This document shows, in pieces, positions 46,152 to 58,480 of a DNA stretch of 64,000 bases. This DNA is from Gymnorhina tibicen (Eukaryota; Chordata; Aves; Passeriformes; Artamidae): assembly GCA_013399875.1 (NCBI GenBank), contig VXAZ01007594.1, positions 186,001 to 250,000 of the forward strand, written 5' to 3'. A model generated the notes under the pieces. The model ran no database searches. It saw only the letters and a list, made by a program, of their open reading frames with translations, and had not been told where the DNA came from. Made by a program: the position numbers and the translations under genes. Each line of letters starts with the position of its first letter. The first letter of the stretch is position 1.

Positions 46152-49100
46152 ACTTTGTGGGCAACTAGTGCACAGTGAATTAGTTTCAAAATATAATTTT
46201 GGTGGCACTTACAGTACTTTGGATGGCACAACATGAATAGACATGTAAAAGGATTTTAAAGTAAAGAATTATTAAATAATTGTGGAGAAGAACACATCAC
46301 AGTCTATTAAATAGTAGTAAGACATGAACAAGATTTAATAATGAGTGCTATTGCATTTGTGTCTGAATAGTCTCTGACACTGAGGACTCATGTCCTTCCC
46401 AGTATAGGTCTAATGCTTTATATATAAACCACTTGAAGCCACGAGTAATAATAATGTCCATAAATCTCCTGGTATTTGGATTAAAGCAAGTCTTACCCTA
46501 AATCTATGTCTCACATTTGTATTTGTGGACTGATTTATGTCTTCTTGAATGCCCTCTTTAATGAGTTATTTGTTTTCCTTTCTTCATCTTCCTTTTCACT
46601 CCAAAATCTCCCTCCCTGCTTTGAAGTATTATGTAATTCCTGTAAGAGCTCTGACATGACGGAACACATAATCCTACAAAAATAGGGATTGCTATTGATA
46701 CAAGTGATTGACTAATAAATCTTCTTGTAATTTTCTTATTTGCTTTACCAGGTACCTGTCTAAATGATCTGTTGTTCTGAGGATGTATTTATATAGTTCA
46801 AATTAATACTCATAAATAAAATCCCTTTCTTATGTTCAAAACTATTGGTCCTTGTAATATCAAATGGTTGTATATGTTTTAAGTTTCACTTTTAGTACTC
46901 TTGTTATTGCACAAACAGTTGAGAACTTCAACCTTTTACAACCATATTTATGTCTTTTATACTGCAAAGGAAAACCTAAGGATAGCATCAGAAGAAAATA
47001 CTTCACCATCCTTATCACTTTTTTAAAATTAAAACAATATTCTCTTGATATGTTAAACCAGTATTTGGTGATTTAGAGAGAGAAGAAAGAATTTTTAGGC
47101 CATGGGTCTGAACCTTTGGGGCCAAAGAGGTCCCAAAAGAGGCCTTTTCAGGAGCTCTTCTCCCTCTGTTCTGTGTAACTGTAACAAGCTACTTAACATT
47201 CCTCTATGAGTTTAAAGGAGAAAGCTTTGTTCTCTCCTCTATCTATTTTCAAGTAAGTCACATAGAGCTTTCAGGAATAGCATCTTTCTGCCTTGTGTCA
47301 AAGTCTCTGTGGGATGAAAGTGAAGGCTTTCTAAAGAACAGTTATTACTGAAGCATCTTACAAGGATGTCAGAACAAAAGGCAGCTTCTTCATTTCCTAT
47401 TATTAGTTAGGCCCACATTAAAATCTTTTCTGCTATCTTAGTGCTGGGAGTTTAGACTCACAGTCATGCTCATATGTGTCTACAGTGTACATCTTCCCAT
47501 CACACCACACTCACAAAACATGCCATTATTTTTTCCTCCCCAATTCAGAAATGCAACCAAGGAAACCTAAAATTTGAACTAAAAAATGAACTTGGGACCT
47601 CTTTCTCCATCACTGTCTCATAAGTGAAAAAAAAATAATCAAAAGAACCATGCCCTATGACAAAATTTCTTTACAGCAGGGCAGGCAGATCTGATGTTTC
47701 TGTTGTTTTCGTTTGCTTCTGTCACCTGTCTTCCTGGGGCTCCATCAGTCTCTTAAAAAGCACACTGTTCTACCTGTCACCTTTCATAAAAACACACAAA
47801 CACATCAGAAACTAAACTTTAAAAAAATGCTTGCCTATGATTTGTTCATTTTCACACTAGACTTGAGCTACACCTTATTACTTTCTATACATGCTGGTTT
47901 TCCATTCAGCTTGGGATTAAAAAATACATATATATTTGTTTTGGGTTTGAGTGTCACTACATACCCTGCGGTGCTGTAAATGTGAAACTAAAGTAAGAGA
48001 AACTCAGGTTTCTGCACAAAAATAATGATACCTGAGCCTCCAAAGTCCCAATTTCTGTGTTTAATATGAACCCCTGCCACCTTGGTCTCCCAGAGGGAGG
48101 GAAGTAGTTTTAAAAGCTTCAGTTTACACACTTCTAAGTATAGAATTGTTTGCTTACTTTGCTATAATTATGTCAGAACTTCCACTGCCAACTTTTTATT
48201 TTCATAGATGTAACATTTGACTCTAGAAGTTATTCTGACTGAACCTTTTAATTTAATGCTGATCCATACACTGCTGTGCTGCAAGCTGAAGTTATTATAC
48301 AGGAGGCAAGAAAGAAGGAGAGGAAGCAGTACTTAATACTGTATGCTATCAGTTGCTGTTCCTATGATTAAAAAGAAACAGAACCCCAAAATCCATTTGC
48401 ACAATCACAGCTCCTCTGTAGCTGTATGTGAGCTGGGTGGTGGCACACATGCTTAACCTTTGGAAAGCACAGCCTAAACCTGTCCCAGTGCAGGTAATTC
48501 TGTCTCCACAATTACAGCATATAATTTGTGCATCACAGATAATTTTAATCGTTCTTCATGCAAAGGAGGGTGTCTGTCATTTACCTGCATTTACTGCAGC
48601 CTTTCCTAAAATTTGTAACCCCAGTGAATTGTATGTCATTTCGTCTGGACCCTTTCTCTGCACTGTCCAATTCTCACTGCGCTGGGCAGCCCTCTTTGCC
48701 AGCCTGCCTTCCCCCAGATAAAATCAGACATTGGGGAAAAGTTCAGAAAGTAGTGTCACCAGTTGCTCTGTGTAAGGAGCCCGAATCTGCCTCTGTGCTT
48801 CTCTTGGTTTTCCCTGAGACCTGGGAAGGAACACATTAGTCCAGGATACTGAGTATTTCTCTGGCATTTCATGAATGTGGGAGCAGAAGCCCTACTGAGA
48901 TGGAAATGCCATGTGTGTCTGGTGCAGTGGAGTAAATCACCTGTGTTGGTTATAGTCCATTTAATGGAGGGGAAAAAAAAGGAAAAAGAACTCAAACCTT
49001 TAACCTGTACTATCATTGAGGTATGAACTTACTCTCTACAACATTTTCACTCTGAATTCCAGCCAAGCCTGAACTGCCAAAAAAATACAATATTAAATAA

Positions 49101-51649
49101 CAAATACAAATGGACCAATTAGCCCATGAAAGGGTGAACAAGAGAGGTAATGAGTGGGTGTCACAGAATTTATGTGCCTCCTGTGCGGCTACATGGACAG
49201 GTTTCCAGCTACAGAGAATATTACTTGGGGCAGGGAACTAAGTGATCACAGCTTACAGTTTCTGTCCATGACAAACAGTATCTTGGGTGCTTCATGGCAA
49301 AGGTACATTGTGGAAAGGTGAACAGAATGGTTTGCTGGGATGTGTTTTCCCAAGCTTACAAGTGAGAAGGGGAAAAAATAGGGATGTTTTGTAGAAGGCA
49401 AAAAAAAAAAAATAGCAACACTAATAGAGACAAATGGTACCTATCCCTGAGATAATTAACAAAATAGGTATTTAGATTCAAAGAAAAGGCAGAGAAGAAA
49501 CAAGTGCTTTAGATTCAAATTGATCCCTCTATTGATCAAACTGGTACTCCAGTAAGCCAAGGAGTCAGGAAAACAGACTTTAAAACCTGGGGATTTGTTT
49601 TAAGGTAAAAGATGAAGAAGACAAAGAATTTCTTGAAATGCTGAAAATTTCAGTAAAAATCAAATATTGGCTTGTTCATCCAGGCAACGTGCCAGGTATA
49701 TTTCTAAATATAAATGCTAAAAAACCCCAAACAATCCTTTTATCTAGCTAGATAATAACTCTTGTCAACTTTTTTACTCAATGCCCTTTTTGTAAGACCG
49801 TAATTATAATGGCTTCTGACACTTTGGTTACCAATAGCCCTAAAGAAGGTGGTTTTTATTATTCACCTTTATTTAAAAGAATACTTAAGTAATTACTTCC
49901 CTTCCCCTGAAAATAAGGCAGGTAACTTTTTTACATACTATAATTTTCTAATATAATATACATTTCTAACATAATACAAAATAAGGCCATTATAACTTAA
50001 TCTGGGCTTATATATCACTATATATTTATACTGGTGAAATTCAAACTGCTCAGAAATTTACAAAAGAATTATCAATGCATTTATAAAGAATTATCATAAT
50101 TCAACAATATGAGCCTGGAAATAGGAATTAATTCATAGTATCAACAATGTTAATCATGTTGTATAGTTTAAATTTAAAAAATCTGTACACTTGGCATTTG
50201 TTTATAATTCTGAATGGATCCAATGTTTATGTTCATGTAGTTGGTAAAAAAATCAGAAATAAAATCCAGGTGATAGTGGCTTTCATACACAAATTAGAAT
50301 TTTTAACTGCCTTGCTTTTATGACTTCAATATTAAATTTCTATAGATATGGGCAATATCAATTCAGCAGCTGCATGCACTTAAATGACAAATTTAGTAAC
50401 AATATTTCCAAAAAGACTGAACAGCAAACAGTTCAGGACCTCAGTGAATGTGAGTTGTTCTATGTTCTTTTTCAATATCTAAACACAGTAATCCTCACTA
50501 AAATATTATTCAAGACCCACATATCCCTTAGTATAGCATGCAGTATACAATGATTAGCAAAGGAATTTTGACAAGGGAAGCATTTCTTGTACTCTCTGTG
50601 AAAATGCGAGATAATTTCATTCCACTACAGTTTTGACAGAAAAGATGCAAAACCTTTGCAAATCCTTTGTATTAAGTACCGTAGGAGTCATATTTGCAAG
50701 AAATTGTCAAATATTTGTTAAAGAATTGGTGGTTTTCTCTTCATGAGGGATACCTTAATATGACAGCCTGTCAAAGAGCTATTGTAACAACGACTGCAGT
50801 AAGATGGTGTAGGTTTTGGTTAACACTGGTATTTTCTCGAAAAAGGCGAGAAGAGGTATCTGGTCACATAGTTTAACATGGCAGGCTATTATCTGTACTA
50901 ATTGAACTAAAAAACAAAATAAAAGGGTGAGAAGTGTTAATGGGCTGAGAGTCTGTGTTTTAGATATTATTTTCAGGGTAGACCCAGTTCAACTGCATGT
51001 TGGTGTTCCATTCATTGAAATTGTGGACCAAAACTTTTCCACTGTGTAGGAACTCAGGGATCTGAACTGGGTCTAATTTTTATATAATCTTACATATATG
51101 CTAAAATTGCTTACAGATTTTTACTTTCCTGAATGCGTAGGAGAAAAAAAGATAAATCGTAGCTGTTGTTTTCTTATTTTAAACTTCCATGCATCCTCTG
51201 CAGAAGATGATGTTGCCTGGGTTTTTTTTTAAGTCTTATGCAATTTCCTTTATCTGCTTTGTTTAAGCAGAAAACTGCAGTCTTACTCATACCTAATTTT
51301 TTTTTTCACCACTGCTTTAGGCAGCTAGAGGTCATTATTTTCTTATAAAAAACCCTAAAAGCATTGTAGATTTTTTAGCTCCTTCTGAGGAAATTTTGGC
51401 ATATCCCTTGGTTTTAATGAATTGACTGATTGGTCCCAAGCTTCAGTTACTACTTCTGAGTTTAACAATGCACTTGTATTGGAATGCAAAATGTTTTCTA
51501 TGACATTTCATTTTCCTGTGCTGGTACCAATTATTTTTGTTGCACCTATTGGCTGCTAAAAGAATACTCAATGTGATTCTGGCTGTGATACACTGACAAA
51601 GATCAGACAGGCATTTAGGGAAAATAACAGAAAACTTTAGTTTTAATCC
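46152..51649. other. AT-rich non-coding DNA
   Basis: No gene, CR1, LTR or SINE recognised. An A13 tract (about 49389-49401) has no preceding gene-like sequence or polyadenylation signal. Short open frames at 47713-48839 overlap one another and show no domains. Confidence 0.5.
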
Positions 51650-52230
51650 TTGGGGATGCCATTAAAATGATTGATGACAAAGCACAGCCAGATCTCAGCA
51701 AAGGTTTTTGGTGGATTCTACAAGAGGTCTGTGGCATATTCAACGCACATGCACCAGAGCTACCTTCTAAAGGACCCTGTGGACTGTACACGGCCATACT
51801 CACTGCTCCACAAAGAGCTTCCACCTTCCACAGCGTGCAGTGAAATCTACTCTCAGGACAGGGCAGCTTGCTGGGATTCCTTGCCCTTTCCTCTTTTGCA
51901 GAAGTGTGGTGGGGTACAGGCAAGAAAATAGGAGGGATGGAGCATGAGGAGATTCCTGAGGTTTGGTTTAGAGGTAGGCTGGCTGGCTGGCTGGAGTCTG
52001 CTCATCCTTGTGTAGGGTGGTGGAGGAGGTCTGCGAGGAAGAGGCTGAGAAGGAGCTCTGCAGCCCCAGGATGTTGGCAGGGTCCTGTTACTGTAAATGG
52101 GGCAAAGTGGATCTCTGGTCTGGTCCGCTCTGACTGTTTATGTGTTCCCAGATAATCTGGTGTACACTTGTCCTGGTGATGGGCTCCAGCTGTTGTAACA
52201 TCCTGAGCATACTTCATCTGTCTTGGTAGT
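51650..52230. other. GC-richer block with overlapping open frames, function unknown
   Basis: This block is visibly richer in G and C than the flanks and has overlapping open frames of 86-102 codons on both strands. A fair splice acceptor (CCCTTTCCTCTTTTGCAG, ending 51902) precedes a + strand frame open to 52155. A GTAGGC follows at about 51974, and a short (GGCT)n run lies at 51978-51995. No domain is recognised. It could be an lncRNA or enhancer segment, or simply a compositional patch. Confidence 0.25.
51976..51996. repeat. (GGCT)n simple repeat
   Basis: Four perfect tandem GGCT units. Confidence 0.85.
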
Positions 52231-55200
52231 AATTTCAATTGAGCGTGAGCAGGTAGAAAAAGCATTCCGGAGTCATCATGATCTGATAAGATGAGATTTT
52301 TCTACAATTGACATTTGCCGAAAGAATGTCTTGAGAATAGTTTAGACCTCAAGGCTCCTGCATGTGGCAGGTTAGGATGAGCAAATAGCTGAGACGTGGG
52401 ATGGATTGGTAGTATATGAGTTGGTGAAACAGGTAGTCAAAATGTGGATGAGCAGTACAGTCATAGAAAGACTATAAAAAGTGCTTTATTGCTATTACTA
52501 TTTATCAGGAAAGAATAATTAGAATTAATTGCATTATAAAATAAAGAAGTATAAGGGAATAGTTACATACTTTGGAATCAGTACGACAGAAGTGACATAC
52601 ATATACATATGTGCACAATCGAAGTGCTGGTTACATATTTTTATTACACTAGTAGCTGTTATATAAACAGCACTCAATCATCATACAGCTAATTCAAAGA
52701 TACATGGCAGGAACAGAACCTCTTGGTCAATTCATTGAGGTGAAAAATCCTAAAAACCAGAAAAAATCCAGAGGCTGGATTATGACTTATGAAACTGACA
52801 ATGAATGAAAATATACCCAGTATCAAAAAAATCCCAAACTTGCAATTGCTTTGTTTATGTGTATCTTTAATTCCTCATTCCTTGCTCAGGCTGACTACTG
52901 TTAACATTGAGTACTTGAAGATATAATGGGATCTTTCTACACACAGAAATGATTTCATTCTTTTTTATTTTGAAGTTGAGATAAAAGCAAGGAATTAACA
53001 AAGGTGAAAGCAACTGGACTTATAAAATGCTTGAGTTTTTACCACAGTAAGTGATATTGATTACATAGAGTTTTTTAAAAAGATGTACTTTGAAGGTGAT
53101 AGTTTCTTTCAAAATAACAGCTTATAGCTGAAATCTGGGGGGGAATCTAGCTGGGAAATCTGTGTCTTTTATTATTAATTATATTAGTTGAAGATTATAA
53201 TCAAAATCTGAAGTCAGAGGGAAGTGTTCTTTTCCATGGATTTCAAATAAATTGTTCTGGTTTTGATTTGTAAGTGATGAATATAATATAAGCAATGAAT
53301 ATAATACCTTTATTACTTAATAGAGTATGAGGAGGTAGACAGGATTCCAGGTAGATCTTGGAAAGGAAAATTGTTCCTATTATGTATTTAATATAATGCC
53401 AGTGAACCTTACACGTGGTTTATGAGATATTGACTCAGATTCATCATTTAAGGATTTGTGACGTATTTATTTTCTGAATTTACGCTCTTCAATCTTGGGT
53501 TCTTCATGTTTCATAAATAGTTATAAGGAGACAAAGTATTGTTCCATCATTTATTGTGCCTTTATCATAATTCCCTTTGATTTAAATGCTTTAAAAGCAT
53601 CTGGTTAAGACCAGCAAGTACAGCATAGGACAGAGGAGCTTGTTAAAAGCAAATGAAAGATTGTGATGTTGGCTCATGGTTTCTAGGGGAAACATTATTT
53701 AGAGGTTAAAAGACACATCATCTCTGAGTATTGGTGGCAGCAGGACTCTCAGAAGTCATCTTAATTTAGTTGGTTTGACATGAAGTTCCATTTCAGAAGA
53801 CAGCCTTTGTAAAAAACACCATTTTTGCTTTCCTGTGTATTATTCTATGAATCTACATTCAGTATTAAGACCCTTGACACCAAAAATTTCCTGATGTTTT
53901 GATTTCTGTCAAGATTCCTCCAGGGCATGTAAATGTATGCTTCTGGGCACACCTGCAAGCATATACATTTTGTCAGCTTTGAGCTGAAGCCTAAACCCTG
54001 TTGGGAATCAGTGTAGAAATTTTTGTGTCCATTTTGTGTTTACGTTCCAGTCATGTAGGCACACATGGAGCACGTTTACTGCAGTGGAATATGAAAAAGT
54101 CCAAGCAAAGGAAGTGATATTTTCTTCCTGTCTTGATAAAGAAGCATCCTTCTTCCCTATCCTGTACTATAACAATTAGTATTCTAGTCAAAGATGGGAG
54201 AGACCTGATTTTGCTTCCATCATGAGTCTGAAGAAATAACACAGTGAACTCATCAGAAAACAATATTTTAGTATGGGGAAATCTTTCAATTTTTCTTTTC
54301 AGGACACATTCTGTGCAAAAATGGTTGAATATTCATTGGGCCAAAACAGAGGACAGACATAGCAAACAAACGAGCAAATGAAGTTATGGCTTAGCATTTC
54401 TAGTTTTGGCTCCACTTAATACATGATGTAAGCAACAGGCTACAACCACTGTGTTGTTCTTCCTTTATCCGTAAGCTCTACAGAGCAGTAAGCCTGACTG
54501 CTACTCAGTTGAATAAAATAATTTCTGGTTGAATTCTTTGAGAAAGAGATTGGATACATAGCTCCAGGAGGAGAGCTCATGTATTCCTGTCTTTTTCCTT
54601 TTGCAGCCTGGATCAGGCAGAAGTTCATCTTTGGCAATCCATCTTGGTTACTATGGGGTCCTCCCTGGCTCTTGAGATTTCTCTTTTTTGACAAAGATTC
54701 CCCCCACACAGGAAGATTCCAAAATCCCAGCAGATCCCATCTTCAACTTAATGTTGTCATGAAGCAGTCTTTTAGATGGGAGTATTAATTGCTGCTTGTT
54801 TTTCCACCATTTTTCTTTCTTGCCCTGTACTGACATATCATACTCCTAATACTTGGCAAATATACTCACTAGGTAACAGAGAAGCAATGTAAGTCATATG
54901 ATCTAAGAGCTCAGCACTGTATGTCCCAGCTCAGTGACGAATTTACATCCAGTCTTGTCTGACACTTTCTTGCTCTGGATATTAAAGAGAGTATTTAGAT
55001 GTGGCAAAAATGGAGTAGTGCTCTGCTGATCAGTTTTCCATGGGATTTTCCATGATGTAATAGATTTATATCTGAACTACTTGGAGAACAAGGACTGAAG
55101 TACTTGTCTCATGTTTACGCAAGTACTTTGGGGAGCATACACAAGTTTTGGAAGGCTATTAATTCCCAGTTTTCTTCAAATGCAGGTCTAATTAGTTGCC

Positions 55201-55325
55201 CACATTTCTGCTATTAAAAATAGCATGCCAAAGTCTCATCTGGTGAAAACGAGTAATATAGCTTTAATACAGATAAAAACTTAGCAAACTGGATGAATAA
55301 GTGGTTGATAAAAGGCAGATTTACA

Positions 55326-55339
55326 CTGACTGCAGTCAG
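55326..55339. repeat. Perfect 14-bp palindrome
   Basis: CTGACTGCAGTCAG equals its own reverse complement. Confidence 0.9.
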
Positions 55340-55361
55340 ATTATGTTTTTTACTAGAAGAT

Positions 55362-55391
55362 ATTAGTAATATCTATATATAGATATACTAA
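55362..55391. repeat. AT-rich near-perfect inverted repeat
   Basis: ATTAGTA(A)TATCTAT is mirrored by ATAGATATACTAAT around ATAT, with one unpaired A. It could extrude as a small cruciform. Otherwise unremarkable AT-rich symmetry. Confidence 0.8.
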
Positions 55392-55756
55392 TAAGAATTA
55401 GTAATAAAGATGCAAGATGACAAGGCAGCTATGCAGTGTTTTCCGAGGAATCATTTGTCAGAATTGACCTTTCCTTGGAAATATCTATAATTATTAGTTG
55501 ATTCAGGAAAGAATCACATCAGGAAAGAAAAATTGTGCCTGTCAATGAGTCTGGTTTTGCTGTAGCAAAGACTTCAGACCTGTGAGAGTCCTCCTGACTG
55601 TCACACAGTGGTTGGAAATTAGCACAGGACTAAGAACTCCAAGCAACTTTTCTGAGTCAGTCCTGTAGTGACATAAGTGAAGGATTCCTTTCCTGCATGT
55701 TCCAAGTAAGACACTCAAGTGTGAAATGTCTTGGACGCAGGACTGGAAGGGATACA

Positions 55757-56559
55757 AAGCTTTCACAGATGATACAAAACTGGGAGAGCTGTTGACTCCC
55801 TCAAAGGCAGGGAGGCCCTGCAAAGAGACCTTGACAAATTAGAGGGCTGGGTAATCACCAACCAAATGAAAGTCAGCAAGGGAAAGTGCTGGATTCTGCG
55901 CCTGGGATGGGGCAACCCTGAATGTACATAAGGACTCGGGAATGAGATGCTGGAAAGCAGTGCCATGGAAACGGACCCGGGGGTTCCAGCTGAGAGAAAG
56001 TTGAACCTGAGTCAGCAGTGCCCTGGCAGCCAGGAGGGCCAGCCGTGTCCTGGGGTGCATCAGGCACAGCCTCGCCAGCTGGGCAAGGGAGGGGATTGTC
56101 CCGCTCTGCTCTGCACTGGGGCGGCCTCACCAAGTGCTGGGGGCAGTTTTGGGTGCTATAATATAAGAAAGACATTAAACTATTAGAGAGCGTCCAAAGG
56201 AGGGCTATGAAAATGGTGAAGGGCCTTGAGGGGAAGCCGTATATGGAGTGGCTGAGACCTCTTGGTATCTCTGCTCTGTGGTGACCAGTGACACAACCCA
56301 AGGGAATGGCCTGAAACTGTGCCTGGGGAGGTTTAGATTGGATATTAGGAAAAGGTTCTTCACGCAGAGGGTGCTTGGGCACTGTAACAGGCTCCCCAGG
56401 GAAGTCGTCACAGCACCAGGCCTGACAGAGTTCCAAAAGCATTTGGACAATGCTCTCAGGCACATGGTGTGACTCTTGGGGATGGTCCTGTGCTGGATCA
56501 TGAATTTGACTTGATGATCGTTGTGGGTCCCTTACAACTCAGCAGATTCAGTGATTCTG
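55757..56559 (+). mobile_element. CR1 LINE, ORF2 3' part plus 3' UTR
   Basis: The copy begins at the polymerase FADDTK region (TTCACAGATGATACAAAACT, 55761-55780) and continues through the LDKLEGW-like segment (about 55830-55860), the ERVQRRAMK-like segment (about 56185-56215) and the thumb/3' coding region (GRFRLDIRKRFF at about 56330-56360). It ends with the 3' UTR GACTCTTGGGGATGGTCCTG...TTGTGGGTCCCTTACAACTC and two degenerate ATTC-type terminal repeats (GATTCAGTGATTCTG). Frameshifts and stops abolish the protein. It is 5' truncated in the normal CR1 manner and belongs to the same 3' UTR subtype as 41026-41129. Antisense frames of up to 196 codons across it are shadows. Confidence 0.94.
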
Positions 56560-56892
56560 AAACACAGTGAAAGAAACCAGCAAAAAACCCCATTGTTTCC
56601 TTTACCCAGGAAGGAGCCTTTATGGGGAAATCCCTACAGAGGGCATTCAAGTCCCTTTGGCCATGAAATAAAGCTCCATGGTAGTATGTGCACATCACCA
56701 TGTATTAGGCTATTGCAACTGATCCAGGGAACTGATCTGCTGGTGCTGGAGTAACCCTCACTCTTCAGTTCCAGAATCTTTCATTTCCACAACATGGAAG
56801 CCCTCTTCCTTAATCCCTTGCTTGCACACAAGAGAAGGCTCTAGCTCCCCCTTTTCTGCAACAATATTTTTATGAGTAAAGCTTTAACTAGA

Positions 56893-56894
<2 letters not shown>

Positions 56895-56929
<35 letters not shown>
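56895..56929. repeat. (TG)n microsatellite
   Basis: An uninterrupted run of about 17 TG units, the longest pure dinucleotide tract in the window. Confidence 0.97.
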
Positions 56930-56932
<3 letters not shown>

Positions 56933-57639
56933 AAACCAGGTTTTGCACTATAGCACAGGATCTGGATTTTGAAAATCTGTAATCTGTGACTTTGACCATA
57001 TGATTTTGGTTCACAGCCGTCTCTGTCAGAAATAATCAGTTAGAAGAAGATGAACTTGAAATGATGGTAATAATATTTCAACAACACAAAGTTAGAGCAA
57101 ATTTATTAATATGTATATTTAGAGTTTACATTAAATAAGATGCAAGGTTAACTAAATTCAATTATCAACAAGGATGTAGAAATAATTAAAAAAGGATCAA
57201 GTATGCAAATTATAAGCTAGGTGAGCACTGGCAAAACAGACAAAAAAAAAAGGAAGATTTTAACTAATGAAAATAAGTCTATAAAGCTAAAAAAGGAAAA
57301 ATTACAGCTTAAATGAAAACACCTAAGGAGCAAAAGTATATGCGCACATTTAAACCTTTATGCTGTATATACAGTGGTTCTGCATTGATTCACTGTTATG
57401 AATCTGATTAAAAACTTTGATATGCAGAAGGTATTGAAATCAACATGAGATAATTCTGGAGGTAAATAAATCACCTGGATTTTAGTGATTGCCTAGAGAC
57501 TAATTTTTATGACCTGATTTCTTACACTGCAAATGAGCAAGGGAAAGTGCCAATCAGTGTACATATGTATATACATAAATATGTATGTCTAAATAGCAAA
57601 TTGATTCAAAATCAGAAGAGTGTGACTGACTATGACTGG
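56930..57639. other. AT-rich spacer
   Basis: No gene recognised. Confidence 0.5.
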
Positions 57640-58480
57640 CAAAAAAAAGGAGACAGAGAGAATTAAAAGGGAAAATTCTTTTAAAAAGCTTATCTATATG
57701 AATATCTATACAACTACAGTGAAAAAGAGGACAGCTTTTGTTATATGCCCATGCTTATTTCAGGGACCAATAACGACAGCAATTAGAAATAAAAAAACCC
57801 TAGAGGGTTTTAACTTAAATAAGGCAACAACTGTTATAGATGTAAAGACTCATAAGGGCAAAAAAACAAACAAAAGATGTCAGAATAAAATCCATAGCTA
57901 GTATTTCTGATATTAATATGAATCAAGTTTTACAGTATACTAGATACAAAATTAATCTTAGGTTTGATGTGAGAAGTTTAATAGGTGAAGATGGTAAAAT
58001 TGTTAGCAGTGATGTAGAAAATGCAGAAGTGAGGAATAAATATTCCTTTCTTTATTTGGAAGAATAGGGATAATACACTCATATAAAATGCTTTCTGGTC
58101 CATTATTAACTGGAAAGAATAAAATGAACTACAGGCCAACCTTTTACAATCTCTAGATCCCAGCAGCACATAGTCCAGGTCCATCTGTGACCTACTGGTG
58201 ATAATTAATAATATAAATTGAAAACTGGCTATAGTGTAGGATTCAAAAGCTTGAGAACTGTGCTACTGTTCAAAGAAGGTAAGTGGAAAACTGGACTTCA
58301 GGCAACATATGCAAAAATTGACATAAGATTTGATTTTTAAATGTAAGAAGGAAAGAATGTTTATACAGTAAGCAAGAAGAGGCATGATTTTATGGAAATT
58401 GGGACCTGTCAAACACATCTGATTCTAAGTTTTACAGATATGTGAGTTTTAATGATAAAATTACCTACAAAAGCACTGAG
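57640..58480 (+). mobile_element. Ancient CR1-like LINE, ORF2 central part
   Basis: At about 57988-58041 the DNA reads DGKIVSSDVENAEVRNKY, lining up with the pre-polymerase segment of CR1-type ORF2 proteins (G.LVTSD.EKAEVLNKY). About 58241-58290 resembles the segment around VPIFKKG (LLFKEGKW), and about 58388-58440 reads as HDFMEIGTCQTHLILSFTD, matching the HGF....SCLTNLI.FFD block. The three blocks come in the right order and approximate spacing, in + orientation, with frameshifts between them. Divergence is high, like that of the antisense relic at 39335-40330, and the family appears to be the same old sauropsid CR1 type. The left end is uncertain and the right end fades near 58480. Confidence 0.68.

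Larger units (their letters stand above)
52231..55756. other. AT-rich non-coding DNA
   Basis: No gene or dispersed repeat recognised. Two palindromes near 55326-55391 are listed separately. Confidence 0.5.

Noticed and set aside
49130..49401. Possible processed pseudogene ending in an A13 tract
   Set aside because: No gene-like reading frame and no polyadenylation signal precede the A tract, and no flanking duplication was seen.
55873..56463. 196-codon minus-strand open frame
   Set aside because: It runs antisense through the CR1 ORF2/3' UTR copy. The frame is a shadow of the repeat.
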